Shown here in pieces: positions 24,095 through 33,434 of a DNA stretch of 64,000 nucleotides; the stretch's first letter is position 1; every line of letters begins with the position of its first letter. Below the pieces are notes generated by a model. That model did no database searches and was not told the origin of the DNA. It saw nothing but the letters and a program-made list of their open reading frames with translations. The DNA lies in NCBI RefSeq assembly GCF_000373645.1, contig NZ_KB892068.1, forward strand, positions 236,353 through 300,352. Direction: 5' to 3'. Source of the stretch: Streptomyces sp. ATexAB-D23. Lineage in GTDB: Bacteria > Actinomycetota > Actinomycetes > Streptomycetales > Streptomycetaceae. A program made the position numbers and the translations under genes.

Positions 24095-26269
24095 ATGCCC
24101 CGGCTGAGTGTCATCATCCCCGTCCGTCGCGCCCGAGGCAGTCTGCGCGAGTGCCTGGAGTCGGTGCTCTCCCAGTCGTTCACGGACATCGAGGTCATCG
24201 GGGTCGACGACGGTGCTCCGGACGGCTCCGGCCTGGTTCTGGACGAGTTCGCCGCACGCGACAGCCGCGTACAGGCCGTGCACCTGGCGCCCGGCGCCGG
24301 CGCGCACGGACGGCGCAACGCCGGTGCCGAGCGGGCGACCGGGGACTACCTCCTCTTCCTGGAGGGCCACTACATCCACCTGCCCGGCGCGCTCCAGGCC
24401 ATCGCCGACCGGCTGGAGGCCACCGGCGACCCGGACGCCCTGCTGTTCGGCCACCGCAAGCGCCCCTTCCGCGGCAAGACCCGCTCGACCAGGTCGCTGG
24501 AGAAGCTGGCCGCGATGCCCGAGGGACCGTTCACCCTCGCCGAGCGCCACGACCTCCTCGACATCGCCCCGGTGTCCTGGAACCGGGCGGTGCGCCGCAC
24601 CCTCGCCGAGCGCGAGAGCCTGGTCTTCGGCCCCGGTCCGCACGGCGAGCGGATGTACGCGCTGGAGGCCGTCGCCGTCGCCGCTTCCGTCGCCACCCTG
24701 GACACGGCCTGCGTCGAGCACCGCACGCAGCGCCACCTGCCGGGCCTCGTGGACGACGCCGAGCCCTCGGTCGGCTCGACGCCGCTGGAGCTCGTCGACG
24801 CGTACGACGCGCTGATGACCTTCGTCGAGGCACGCCCGGCCCTGAAGCCGGTGCGCGGCCTCCTCTTCGACCGCGCGGTCCAGGAGCTGCTGTCCGCCTA
24901 CCCGGGGGTGACCAAGCGCCGCCGCCAGTACGTGAGCGCGGTCGCCTCGTTCCACGGCGCCCACCGCCCGGACGGCTTCAAGTTCCCCGGCGGCGCCAAG
25001 GGCCTGCGCCCGCAGCTGATGGGCGGCGGGAAGTACGCCGCGCTCGGCGCCCTGGACACCGCGCTCGCCACCCGCCGCAACCTGCGCTCCGCGCCAACCA
25101 CCGCGCGCGCGAAGGCGAAGAAGCAGTTCACCAAGCGCTACTACACGGCGCAGCGCAAGCTCCCGCTCGACCCCAAGCTGGCCGTGTACGCCGCCTACTG
25201 GAACCGCGGCGTCAGCTGCAACCCCGAGGCGATCTACCGCAAGGCGAAGGAACTGGCCCCGGACATCCACGGGGTGTGGGTGGTGTCGAAGAACCAGGTG
25301 GACTCGGTGCCCGAGGGCATCGACTACGTGGTGCCCGGCACCCGTCGCTACTGGTCGGTGCTGGCCCGCGCCACGTACTTCTTCAACAACGTCAACTTCC
25401 CCGACCACCTGGTCAAGCGCCCCGGCCAGATCCATGTGATGACCCATCACGGCACTCCGCTGAAGATCATGGGCATGGACCAGCAGAACTACCCGGCGGC
25501 CGCCCAGGGGCTCAACTTCGACCGGCTGCTCAAGCGCGTCGACCGCTGGGACTGGAGCGTCTCCGCCAACCCGCACTCCACCGAGGTGTGGTCCCGCGCC
25601 TACCCGAGCGCCGCGCGTGCGCTGGAGACGGGCTACCCGCGCAACGACGTCTTCGCGACGGCGACCGAGGAGCAGATCGCCAGGATCCGCGAGGACCTCG
25701 GCATCCGCCCCGGGCAGCGCGCCCTGCTGTACGCGCCGACCCACCGCGACTACGAGTCCGGCTTCACCAACCGCCTGGACCTGGACAAGTTCTGCGCGGA
25801 GGTGGGCCCCGACACCGTGGTCCTCATGCGCGCCCACTACTTCTACGGCGGGGCGGGCCTGCCCGAGAACGCGTCGGTCATCGATGTCTCCACGTACCCG
25901 CGCGTCGAGGACCTGTGCCTGGCGGCGGACGCGCTGATCACGGACTACTCGTCGGTGATGTTCGACTACGCCCACCTCGGCCGCCCGATCGTCATCCACG
26001 CCCCGGACTGGGAGACGTACCGCACGGTGCGCGGTGTCGTCTTCGACCTGCTCTCCGGGCAGCCGGGCGAGACGCCGGGCGCCGTGGCCACGACCACCGA
26101 GGAGCTGGCGGCGGCCTTCACCGACGGCAGCTGGGACAGCCCGGAGAACGAGGCGCTGCTCAAGGCGTTCAAGGAGCGGTTCTGCCCGTACGACGACGGC
26201 CGCGCCTCCGAGCGCGTCGTGCGCCGCGTCCTGCTGGGCGAGGAGCCGCCGGCCGCCGGGACCGTCTGA
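24095..26269 (+). CDS. GT2 / CDP-glycerol glycerophosphotransferase-type fusion (teichoic acid synthesis)
   Basis: About 724 residues. The N-terminal GT2-like fold (MPRLSVIIPVRRARGS, VIGVDDGAPDGSG) has LEGHYIH near residues 86-93 where active GT2 enzymes carry a DxD/DSDD motif. The C-terminal half (about 350-715) is a TagF/TarF-like glycerophosphotransferase domain with MTHHGTPLK, YAPTHRDYE and ALITDYSSVMFDYAHLGRP. Such domains polymerise polyol-phosphate from CDP-activated donors on the inner membrane face. The start is an ATG after GAAAGAG; the longer upstream frame lies in non-coding DNA. The polymer unit (glycerol or other) cannot be told, and the GT2 half may be non-catalytic. Confidence 0.88.
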   Translation: MPRLSVIIPVRRARGSLRECLESVLSQSFTDIEVIGVDDGAPDGSGLVLDEFAARDSRVQAVHLAPGAGAHGRRNAGAERATGDYLLFLEGHYIHLPGALQAIADRLEATGDPDALLFGHRKRPFRGKTRSTRSLEKLAAMPEGPFTLAERHDLLDIAPVSWNRAVRRTLAERESLVFGPGPHGERMYALEAVAVAASVATLDTACVEHRTQRHLPGLVDDAEPSVGSTPLELVDAYDALMTFVEARPALKPVRGLLFDRAVQELLSAYPGVTKRRRQYVSAVASFHGAHRPDGFKFPGGAKGLRPQLMGGGKYAALGALDTALATRRNLRSAPTTARAKAKKQFTKRYYTAQRKLPLDPKLAVYAAYWNRGVSCNPEAIYRKAKELAPDIHGVWVVSKNQVDSVPEGIDYVVPGTRRYWSVLARATYFFNNVNFPDHLVKRPGQIHVMTHHGTPLKIMGMDQQNYPAAAQGLNFDRLLKRVDRWDWSVSANPHSTEVWSRAYPSAARALETGYPRNDVFATATEEQIARIREDLGIRPGQRALLYAPTHRDYESGFTNRLDLDKFCAEVGPDTVVLMRAHYFYGGAGLPENASVIDVSTYPRVEDLCLAADALITDYSSVMFDYAHLGRPIVIHAPDWETYRTVRGVVFDLLSGQPGETPGAVATTTEELAAAFTDGSWDSPENEALLKAFKERFCPYDDGRASERVVRRVLLGEEPPAAGTV

Positions 26270-26340
26270 GTCCGTACGACGCCGAAGGGCCCGCCACCGG
26301 AGCGTTCCGGTGGCGGGCCCTTCGGCGTCGTACGGACTCA
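26267..26340. terminator. Perfect 35-bp bidirectional hairpin containing both stop codons
   Basis: Arms 26267-26301 and 26306-26340 are exact reverse complements around a GCGT loop. The left arm starts with the TGA of the plus-strand gene. The right arm ends with the TGA (as TCA) of the minus-strand gene. It should terminate both convergent transcripts. Confidence 0.95.
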
Positions 26341-26790
26341 GCCCTGTTGACCGGCCATGACCGTGACGAGGCCGACCACCACGAGCAGCGAGCCGCCCCA
26401 GGTCCACAGCGAGGTCCGCTCGTGCAGCACGGTCGCCCCGGCGAGCACGATCAGCAGGTAGCCGAGCGCGTTGAAGGGGTAGGCGACGGAGAGCGGCACC
26501 TTGGCCAGCGTCGTCATCCAGGCGAGCGCGGACACCGCGAAGACCACCAGGCCGAGCACGACCCAGGGGCTGCCGGCGGCGCGCAGCGCGACGGAGCCGC
26601 CGTCCCGCCCGGCGGCGGCAGCGGCGCCCTTCATCCCGTGCTTGAGCATGATCTGGCCGCCCGCCGACGAGAACACGGCGAACAGGAGCAGCAGCACACT
26701 GGGGAGGGTCAAGGCCTTGCTCCTGACTGCGGGGGCGGGGGGCTCGGGCGCCGGGACCGCGGCGGGCCCGGGGCGGGGCGCCTCAGACAC
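26338..26790 (-). CDS. SMR/EamA-type four-helix membrane protein (ArnE-like)
   Basis: About 150 residues. A Pro/Ala-rich head (SEAPRPGPAAVPAPEPPAPA) precedes four membrane helices in the layout of small multidrug-resistance/EamA halves, including GGQIMLKHGMKG, VPLSVAYPFNALGYLLIV and TVLHERTSLWTWGG. The start is a GTG that overlaps the end of the upstream glycosyltransferase gene by eight bases; a longer frame to 26925 lies inside that gene. Position beside a polyprenyl-phosphate glycosyltransferase-like enzyme and a GT-C protein suggests a lipid-linked sugar flippase, as for ArnE/ArnF or GtrA. A drug-efflux role is the alternative. Confidence 0.78.
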   Translation of the reverse strand: MSEAPRPGPAAVPAPEPPAPAVRSKALTLPSVLLLLFAVFSSAGGQIMLKHGMKGAAAAAGRDGGSVALRAAGSPWVVLGLVVFAVSALAWMTTLAKVPLSVAYPFNALGYLLIVLAGATVLHERTSLWTWGGSLLVVVGLVTVMAGQQG

Positions 26791-28297
26791 CGACCCGGTC
26801 GGCGGGGACGTACTGTCGGTTGAGGATGTCCTGTACATCGACGTGCTCTCCAGCGATGATCGTCTCGGCCGCATGCGGGGTGAGCAGTGCGACGTGCTGA
26901 TAGCCGAACAGCGTCGGCCGGACACGGGTCAGCAGCCGCGACATCCCGCCGAGCACCGCGGCGAGCGGTCCCCGGCCGAGCAGCGACCAGAACGGCGCCC
27001 CGGTGGACGCGAGGTCCAGGACGTCGTATCCGGCGGCGCGCACGGTGCGGCGCAGGCTGGCCCGGGTGAAGAAGCGCAGATGCGTTTCGTCGAGGATGCC
27101 CCGGCGGTCGTAGCCGAAGGCCCCGACGGCGACCCGCAGCCGGGAGTACCAGTGGCTGAAGTTGGGCACGGACAGCAGCACCCGGCCGCCGGGCCGCAGC
27201 ACGCCCGCGACCTCGGCGAGGACGCGTTCGGGGCGGGAGAGGTGCTCGATGACGTCCCCGGCCACCACGTAGTCGAAGCCGGTGCCGATGTCCGCGGGCA
27301 GCCCCTCCTCCAGGTTGGCGAGGTGGAAGTGGGTGCACCTCTCGCGGACGCCCGGCACCTCGACGTAGTCCACGCCGGTCACCTCGTGGCCCAGGGACTC
27401 CAGGCGTTCGGCGAACAGGCCGCCGGAGCAGCCGAGATCGAGGACCCGGCCGGGAGGCAGCCGGCGCATCTTCTCCAGGATGACGGCGTGCGAGGAGCCG
27501 TCGCCCTCCTTGAAGGCGTAGTCGACGGGCTTGGGGATCCAGGGGCAGGTCCCGAACCCCTTGACGGCCAGCCGGTATTCGAGGACGTCCTTGACGACGT
27601 CCTTGGCGTACTTCATGCCGTTGACGTAGCAGATCTCGTCGCCGTAGTACGTGGGCACCGGGATCTCCTTGATCCGCATGCCCGCGTTCAGCAGCTGGAC
27701 GATGATCTGGGTGTCGAAGTCGAAGGCGTCGGTGTTCCGGTCGATCGGCAGCTGCTTCAGGGCGGCGACGCTGTAGGCGCGGTAACCGGAGTGGAATTCG
27801 GTCAGTCCGGAGCCGAGCAGGCCGTTCTCCAGCCGGGTGAGGACGCGGTTGCCGAGCCACTTGTACATCGGCATGCCGCCCTTGAGGGCGCTGCCCGACG
27901 TCATCATCCGTGACCCGAACACGGCTTCGCACTCGCCGCGTTCGATGGGGGCGACCATCTCGGGGAGGAGTTCGGGGGCGTACTGTCCGTCGCCGTGCAG
28001 CAGCACGACGATGTCCAGTCCGTGCTCGGCCGCCAGGGCGTATCCGGCCTTCTGGTTGCCGCCGTAGCCGAGGTTCTTGGTGTGCCGCATCACCACGGTC
28101 CGCGGCATTCCCTCGGCCTGCGACCAGCGGCAGCCCGCGGTGAAGGTCGCGTCGTGGCTCGCGTCGTCGAGGATGAGGACCTCGTCGATCCGGGACCGGA
28201 AGTCCTCCGGAATCCGGTCGAGGGTCTTCTCCAGCGTTGTCTCCGCGTTGTACGCGACCACCAGGATGCCGATCCTGGGACTCGGGCTTTCCTTCAC
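26783..28297 (-). CDS. GT2 glycosyltransferase fused to a SAM methyltransferase
   Basis: About 504 residues. Residues 6-235 are a dolichol-phosphate-mannose-synthase-like GT2 (RIGILVVAYNAETTLEK, LILDDASHD, LHGDGQYAPE, GGNQKAGYALA). Residues about 275-450 are a class I methyltransferase with SAM motif VLDLGCSGGLFAE near 283, DVIEHLSRPERVL, and LSVPNFSHW. No membrane helices are visible. The start is a GTG overlapping the upstream stop (GTGA), with GGAGAACG just before. Expected activity: transfer of a sugar to polyprenyl phosphate, with the fused domain methylating the sugar or a neighbouring product. This fusion is not standard for GtrB/ArnC-type enzymes. The products are unknown. Confidence 0.85.
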   Translation of the reverse strand: MKESPSPRIGILVVAYNAETTLEKTLDRIPEDFRSRIDEVLILDDASHDATFTAGCRWSQAEGMPRTVVMRHTKNLGYGGNQKAGYALAAEHGLDIVVLLHGDGQYAPELLPEMVAPIERGECEAVFGSRMMTSGSALKGGMPMYKWLGNRVLTRLENGLLGSGLTEFHSGYRAYSVAALKQLPIDRNTDAFDFDTQIIVQLLNAGMRIKEIPVPTYYGDEICYVNGMKYAKDVVKDVLEYRLAVKGFGTCPWIPKPVDYAFKEGDGSSHAVILEKMRRLPPGRVLDLGCSGGLFAERLESLGHEVTGVDYVEVPGVRERCTHFHLANLEEGLPADIGTGFDYVVAGDVIEHLSRPERVLAEVAGVLRPGGRVLLSVPNFSHWYSRLRVAVGAFGYDRRGILDETHLRFFTRASLRRTVRAAGYDVLDLASTGAPFWSLLGRGPLAAVLGGMSRLLTRVRPTLFGYQHVALLTPHAAETIIAGEHVDVQDILNRQYVPADRVGV

Positions 28298-29505
28298 GGG
28301 GCGTTCTCCAGTTGCGCTCGGGGGGCGGTTTCGGTCGACGGATGGACAGGGCCGGTGGCCGCGAGGACCCGGCGCAGACCGGTGGCGAGCCCGGCCGCCA
28401 GTACGAGCCAGCCGGCGGCGCCCAGGTACAGCACGGGCTCGCTCCAGCGCACGGCGGAGCGCCCGCTGTAGCCGAGTACGGCGACCAGGCCGACGACCGC
28501 GCTGTACGTGAACCCCTCGGCCGCGCCGAGTACGAACATCCCGGCGGCCGCCCAGGTCAGGTACTGGAGGCCGGAGGCGGTGGACAGGAGCAGCAGCAGG
28601 CCCAGGGTGAGGGCGACGACACCGGGGAGCTGGGCGGGCCGCAGCCAGGCGAGCCGGATTCCGGCGGCCACGCAGACCAGCACGACGAGGAAGTGGCCGC
28701 CGCCCTGCATGAAGGTGATGACGGACTCGGGCAGCCCGATGACGTCCGCGAACCGTACGAGGCCCCACAGCCGGTAGCTGCCGCCCGCGTACTCCAGGAC
28801 GTTGCGCTCCAGGTCCAGCGGCACGGTCACCAGGGCCGGCCCCCACACGAGCGCGCCGAGCCCCGCGAAGCCCGCGGCGAAGCGGACCAGGACCGGGCGC
28901 CCGCCGCGCAGCGCGGCCACGAACAGGGCGGGGATCACCACCACCGGGATGAACTTGACGCTGATCGAGAGCGCCGCGGCCACGCCCGCGGCGAGCGGCG
29001 CCTTCCGGTCGGCCAGCAGGTGGGCCGCGGCCAGGGCGAAGGCGATGGCGACCGCGTCGGTGTTGCCGTGGTAGCCGGAGGTGGAGATGAGCACCGGGCT
29101 GACGGCGACGCCGATGCCGCAGAGCATCGCGGTGCGCGGGGCGGCCCGGCGGCGGACGATCTCGAACACGAGGAGCGCGCAGCAGAAGTCGGCGGCCGAC
29201 GCGGGGATCCTGATCAGGGTGGAGAAGGAGAGGCCGAGGCCGGTGAGGCCGTCCAGCCCCATCAGCATCCAGCCGGCCAGCGGTGGGTGGTTGTAGACGG
29301 GCAGGCCGGGAAGCGGGTGCTCGTAGATGCGGACGGGGCCGTACACGGTGATGGCCTCGGCGAACCCCCGGAAGATGCGCACGTCGGCCGGGCCGGGCGA
29401 GTTGGCCGCGATGATCATGCGGGCGATGAAGCCGGCGACCGCCGCGAGGAGTACGGTGGTTCCGGCCCGCCGTACGTCCCTTTCGCCCCACATTCGGATA
29501 CCCAT
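28294..29505 (-). CDS. Polytopic GT-C-type glycosyltransferase
   Basis: About 403 residues with roughly ten hydrophobic segments. The first extracytoplasmic loop has NSPGPADVRIFRGFAEAI and the acidic/His-containing YEHPLPGLPVYNHPPL. A later motif is SGYHGNTDAVAIAFALA. These are typical of GT39/GT87-like enzymes that take sugars from polyprenyl phosphate outside the membrane. It begins the three-gene operon, overlapping the GT2-methyltransferase by four bases. The start is uncertain: ATG at 29505 was preferred over an in-frame TTG twelve codons upstream, and neither has a strong RBS. Confidence 0.8.
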   Translation of the reverse strand: MGIRMWGERDVRRAGTTVLLAAVAGFIARMIIAANSPGPADVRIFRGFAEAITVYGPVRIYEHPLPGLPVYNHPPLAGWMLMGLDGLTGLGLSFSTLIRIPASAADFCCALLVFEIVRRRAAPRTAMLCGIGVAVSPVLISTSGYHGNTDAVAIAFALAAAHLLADRKAPLAAGVAAALSISVKFIPVVVIPALFVAALRGGRPVLVRFAAGFAGLGALVWGPALVTVPLDLERNVLEYAGGSYRLWGLVRFADVIGLPESVITFMQGGGHFLVVLVCVAAGIRLAWLRPAQLPGVVALTLGLLLLLSTASGLQYLTWAAAGMFVLGAAEGFTYSAVVGLVAVLGYSGRSAVRWSEPVLYLGAAGWLVLAAGLATGLRRVLAATGPVHPSTETAPRAQLENAP

Positions 29506-29585
29506 GGAAGCAGAACGTAGCAAGGAGGCGACGCTAAGCAACGCACCGAACCGTCACCGTCGCGTAAACCCCCGCCCCGGACACA

Positions 29586-29623
29586 CCCGTGCCCGGCCGG
29601 TGGCGGTACCGGCCGGGCACGGG
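29586..29623 (-). terminator. Terminator of the large GT2/glycerophosphotransferase gene
   Basis: Perfect 16-base arms (CCCGTGCCCGGCCGGT / ACCGGCCGGGCACGGG) with a six-base loop, 27 bases past the stop at 29651. Confidence 0.85.
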
Positions 29624-29650
29624 AGGGGCGGTGGGCCCCAGGGGTGTCGG

Positions 29651-32600
29651 CTACAGCATGCGGTCGACCACGCGGGCGGTCGCCCGGCCGTCGTCGAGGT
29701 CGCAGAAGTCGTGCCGGAACTGCTCGTACGCCTTGGCGTGTCCCGCGATGGCCCGCTCCGGGTCGCGCAGCGCCTCGATCAGGTCGTCGGAGCCCGGGAT
29801 CAGGGGTCCGGGCGCCCGGGACTCGAAGTCGAAGCTGAATCCGCGCAGCGTGTCGCGGTAGTGCTCCAGGTCGTAGGTGTGGAAGAGCATCGGCCGCCCG
29901 GTCTGGGCGAAGTCGAACATCAGCGAGGAGTAGTCGGTGACCAGGGCGTCGCTGATGAGCATGAGTTCACCGACGTCGGGGTAGCGGGAGACGTCGCGGA
30001 CGAAGCCGGTGCCGCTGTCCGGGAGCCGGTCGGTGACCATGTAGTGACGGCGCACCAGAAGCACGGTGTCGTCGCCGAGTTCGCGTTCGGCGGCGGCCAG
30101 GTCGAGCTGGAGGCCGAGCGAGTAGCGGCCGCCGCCCAGGCGCTGGTCCTCGCGCCAGGTCGGCGCGTACAGGACGACGCGCTTGCCGGCCGGGATGCCG
30201 AGCTTCTCCCGTACCGCCGCGGCGACCTTGGCGCGGTCGGGGGCGTGGAAGATGTCGTTGCGCGGATAGCCGCACTCCAGGACCTCGCCCTCGAAGCCGA
30301 ACGAACGGCGCAGGACGGGCGTGGAGTACGTGTTCGGCGAGACCAGGAAGTTCCACTGCTTGGCCCGCTCGGCGAGGGTGGCGATGTAGGCGGCGTTCGC
30401 CTGGGCGGTGCCCGCGAGTTCGAGGCCGATGCGCTTGAGCGGGGTGCCGTGCCAGGTCTGGACGACGGTCTGGTCCTCGCGCCGCACGAACCACTCGGGC
30501 AGCTGCGTGTTGGTGACGATGTAGCGGCTGCGGGCCAGCGCCTCGTGCCAGGCGACCGAGCCGTGCTCGACGGCGGTGGCGCCCTCGGGGATGATGGCCT
30601 GCTGGTCGCGGACGACCCAGAGGTGCTCCACCTCGGTGCCCCGGCGCACCAGCTCCTCGTAGACGGCGCGCGGCGAGTCGGAGAACTGGCGGCCGTCGAA
30701 GGTGCTGTAGAGGGCGGCGGCGCGCACCGGTTCGGTGCGCTGGGCCGCGTAGGCCTCGCTCAGCAGGCGCTTGGCGCGCGGGCCGCGTTCGGCGGCGCCG
30801 AGCACGGAGCCGGAGACGACGAGGAGCTGGTCGCCGAAGCGCCGTTCCAGGGTGTAGTCCCGGCCGGAGAGGTGGCGGGTGACGGGCAGGGTGTGGAAGG
30901 CCGAGGCGGGGATGCGCAGCGCGCGGTCGCGGCTCTCGTCGGCGGCGCCCCTGTCCCGGAGGAAGAAGTACCAGTTGCCCTCGCCCAGCGGCAGCGCGCC
31001 GCCCGGTCCCTCGACGGCGTCGGGCCGCAGTTCGGCGCGGAAGCGGCGCGCGTCCTCGGGTCCGGTGAACTCGACCGGGAAGATCTGCTCCTCGCGGTGG
31101 CTGCTGTTCTGCGCGACCAGCTCGACCGGGTGCTCCGGGTCCTCGGGGTAGGTGCCCTCCAGGAACAGCCGGCCGTCGTCCGTCCAGCTCGCCAGTTCGA
31201 CGGCGGGCTGCACGGGGCGGTCGCTGATCACCAGGTTGCCGCGCGCGCTGGCGAAGAAGGCCAGCTCGCCGGCCCCGCCGCCGGAGGAGTCGGCGAGGGG
31301 GTAGCGGCCGGGCGGCACCGCGCCCGGTGTGTCGAGCGACGCCTTCAGGCCGCCCGGGCCGGTCAGGTGGACGCTGTACGCCATGCTCCTGGGCGCGTCG
31401 TCCTCCGTGGGGCGGGCCTCCTCGATCGCGGGGAGCCGGAGTTCGGCGGTGAAGCGGCTCCAGCCGGCGGCGGGGCCGCCGCCTCCGCTCACGGTGACCG
31501 GGACCTCGTACGTGGCCTTGGTGGCGCCGTGCGTCAGACGCAGCGTCAGTTCGCCCTTGACGAGGCGGGACCGGACCACGCCGGTGACCCGGACGGTGCC
31601 GGCCGTGTCGCCCGCGTCGTGCGACTCGAACCGGGCGTCGACCCGCTCGGCGTGCACCACCAGCTTGTCGCCCTCGAAGGCGGGCACGATGCGGTGGTCA
31701 CCGTCGGGGCGGTGGACGGGCGGCGCGACGGAGGCCTCCCGGACGGACGGGTAGGCGCGGCGCAGCAGGCCGTTCCTGGCGATGCCGACCTCGAACTGCC
31801 AGGTGAGCTGCTTGGGGCCGCCGTCGCCCCGGATGCGGAGCTTGGAGGCGTCGACCGAGGTCTCGAAGCCGGATCGGTGGTAGTCGTGCAGGCTCTGGCG
31901 GGCGCGGGCGGTGGCCTCGGGCTCGTCGACCCGGCGCAGCCGCAGCGGGACGACGTTGCGCCGGCCGGCGCGGAGCCAGCCGATCCGGAACTCGCTGGGC
32001 CCGGAGGTGACGGGCAGGTTGCGGACGTACGCGTAGCCCTTGAGGTGCAGCTTGCCGTCGCGCCACCGGGCGTCGCGCAGCCGGGCGGCGAGCGGCAGGT
32101 CGCGGTCGGCGACGCGCAGCACCGGGGCGGGCACGGGCCGGGTGAGGACGGGGTAGTTGGCCTGGCGCCGGCGCACACCGCTGACCTCGAAGGCGCCGGG
32201 TTCGCGCTTGTCCTGGATGAGCAGCGCCAGCAGCTCGTCCATGCGGTGCTCGCGCACCAGGTACCACATCACGCGCAGGCGCAGCGGAAGCCCGTCGAGC
32301 ACCGAGGGGTCGACCTGGTCGAGGAACTTGTTGGTGTACGTGAGGAACGCGGCGCGGTATTCCTCGTCGCCGTCGGGCAGGACCTCCATGAAGTACCAGA
32401 GGTCGTTGGCCAGCGCGTGGTCCTCGTAGTGGTTCTTGTCGGCGGGCGTGCGGTTCTGGGCCAGGAACGTCGAGACGCCCTGCACGTGCGCGACGCGGTC
32501 GCGGACGCCCCGGACGACGGCCCGGCTGGTGGTGATCGAGCCGGGGCGGTCGCGCCAGTGGTAGACGGGGTCCTTGATGATGTCGACCGACTTGGCCAGG

Positions 32601-33184
32601 AAGTGCGCGGGCAGCACGACGGGGATGTCCTCGTACAGCGCGCCGACCGGGAAGGCGAACTCGTTCTTGTCCCAGAAGGAGCGGCGGAAGACCTTGTTGC
32701 AGGCGATGCGGTCGCCGAGGAGGTCCAGGTCGCGGGAGACGTGGGTCTTCAGCCGGGTGGTGGCCATCGGCTTGCGGAACATCGGCGACTGCTGGAGCTT
32801 GCCGCCGCCCCGCAGGCGCAGCACGTTGCCGGACGCGAGGTCCGAGCCGGTCTCCTCCAGGGCGCCGACGAGCAGTTCGTACGCGTTCGGCGGGATCACG
32901 TCGTCGCTGTCGACGAAGGCCAGGTAGCGGCTCTCCGGGTCGCAGTTGCGGACACCGGTGTTACGGGCGTGCCCCAGTCCGCCGTTCTTCTGGCTGACCA
33001 GCTTGAAGCGGTCGTCCTGCGCGGCGAATTCGGCGGCCAGAGCGGCACTGCCGTCGGTGGACCCGTCGTCGACCATCACCACCTCGAGGTCGGTCATGGT
33101 CTGCTCCGCGAGGGACTTCAGGCAGTCCGTCAGGAAGAGTTCCACGTTGTAGACGGGGACAACGACACTGAGCCGTGGCGGCAT
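29651..33184 (-). CDS. Large GT2 / CDP-glycerol glycerophosphotransferase-type fusion (teichoic acid synthesis)
   Basis: About 1177 residues. The N-terminal GT2 is intact (RLSVVVPVYNVELFL, VVMVDDGSTDGS, YLAFVDSDDVIPP near 90). A middle region (about 290-780) of predicted beta-rich, diverged sequence follows. The C-terminal TagF-like domain (about 790-1170) has VVQTWHGTPLKRIG near 910, YAPTWREDQR, and DALVTDYSSLMFDFAQTGRP. Predicted to build or prime a glycosylated polyol-phosphate wall polymer in the cytoplasm. The ATG at 33184 has GGA at suitable spacing; an in-frame GTG three codons earlier is the alternative. It stands alone, reading left, between the decoration operon and the tetR gene. 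Confidence 0.88.
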   Translation of the reverse strand: MPPRLSVVVPVYNVELFLTDCLKSLAEQTMTDLEVVMVDDGSTDGSAALAAEFAAQDDRFKLVSQKNGGLGHARNTGVRNCDPESRYLAFVDSDDVIPPNAYELLVGALEETGSDLASGNVLRLRGGGKLQQSPMFRKPMATTRLKTHVSRDLDLLGDRIACNKVFRRSFWDKNEFAFPVGALYEDIPVVLPAHFLAKSVDIIKDPVYHWRDRPGSITTSRAVVRGVRDRVAHVQGVSTFLAQNRTPADKNHYEDHALANDLWYFMEVLPDGDEEYRAAFLTYTNKFLDQVDPSVLDGLPLRLRVMWYLVREHRMDELLALLIQDKREPGAFEVSGVRRRQANYPVLTRPVPAPVLRVADRDLPLAARLRDARWRDGKLHLKGYAYVRNLPVTSGPSEFRIGWLRAGRRNVVPLRLRRVDEPEATARARQSLHDYHRSGFETSVDASKLRIRGDGGPKQLTWQFEVGIARNGLLRRAYPSVREASVAPPVHRPDGDHRIVPAFEGDKLVVHAERVDARFESHDAGDTAGTVRVTGVVRSRLVKGELTLRLTHGATKATYEVPVTVSGGGGPAAGWSRFTAELRLPAIEEARPTEDDAPRSMAYSVHLTGPGGLKASLDTPGAVPPGRYPLADSSGGGAGELAFFASARGNLVISDRPVQPAVELASWTDDGRLFLEGTYPEDPEHPVELVAQNSSHREEQIFPVEFTGPEDARRFRAELRPDAVEGPGGALPLGEGNWYFFLRDRGAADESRDRALRIPASAFHTLPVTRHLSGRDYTLERRFGDQLLVVSGSVLGAAERGPRAKRLLSEAYAAQRTEPVRAAALYSTFDGRQFSDSPRAVYEELVRRGTEVEHLWVVRDQQAIIPEGATAVEHGSVAWHEALARSRYIVTNTQLPEWFVRREDQTVVQTWHGTPLKRIGLELAGTAQANAAYIATLAERAKQWNFLVSPNTYSTPVLRRSFGFEGEVLECGYPRNDIFHAPDRAKVAAAVREKLGIPAGKRVVLYAPTWREDQRLGGGRYSLGLQLDLAAAERELGDDTVLLVRRHYMVTDRLPDSGTGFVRDVSRYPDVGELMLISDALVTDYSSLMFDFAQTGRPMLFHTYDLEHYRDTLRGFSFDFESRAPGPLIPGSDDLIEALRDPERAIAGHAKAYEQFRHDFCDLDDGRATARVVDRML

Positions 33185-33434
33185 GTTGAGCACGTCCGTT
33201 CATCAAGGGCCTGGCTATCCGTAGGGCTCAACCGTATGGACGGTCGGGGGTCACCGGTTACGGTCCCGAACGAGTGACTACGCCTGCACCGTGCTCGCCT
33301 GCCCGGGGCTTCACCCGGGCGGTCCTGGTGCACGGTGAACGCGTGCTCCGGAAGGCCCGGTGGGCGGCCCGCCCACCAGACTAACCGATGGAAGGGTGAC
33401 CCCTACAAGCACGCTTGGACACATGATCGAAGCG

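Noticed and set aside
29327..33277. 1316-codon plus frame antisense to the large TagF fusion
   Set aside because: Antisense shadow of a strongly supported gene; no recognisable domains or RBS.
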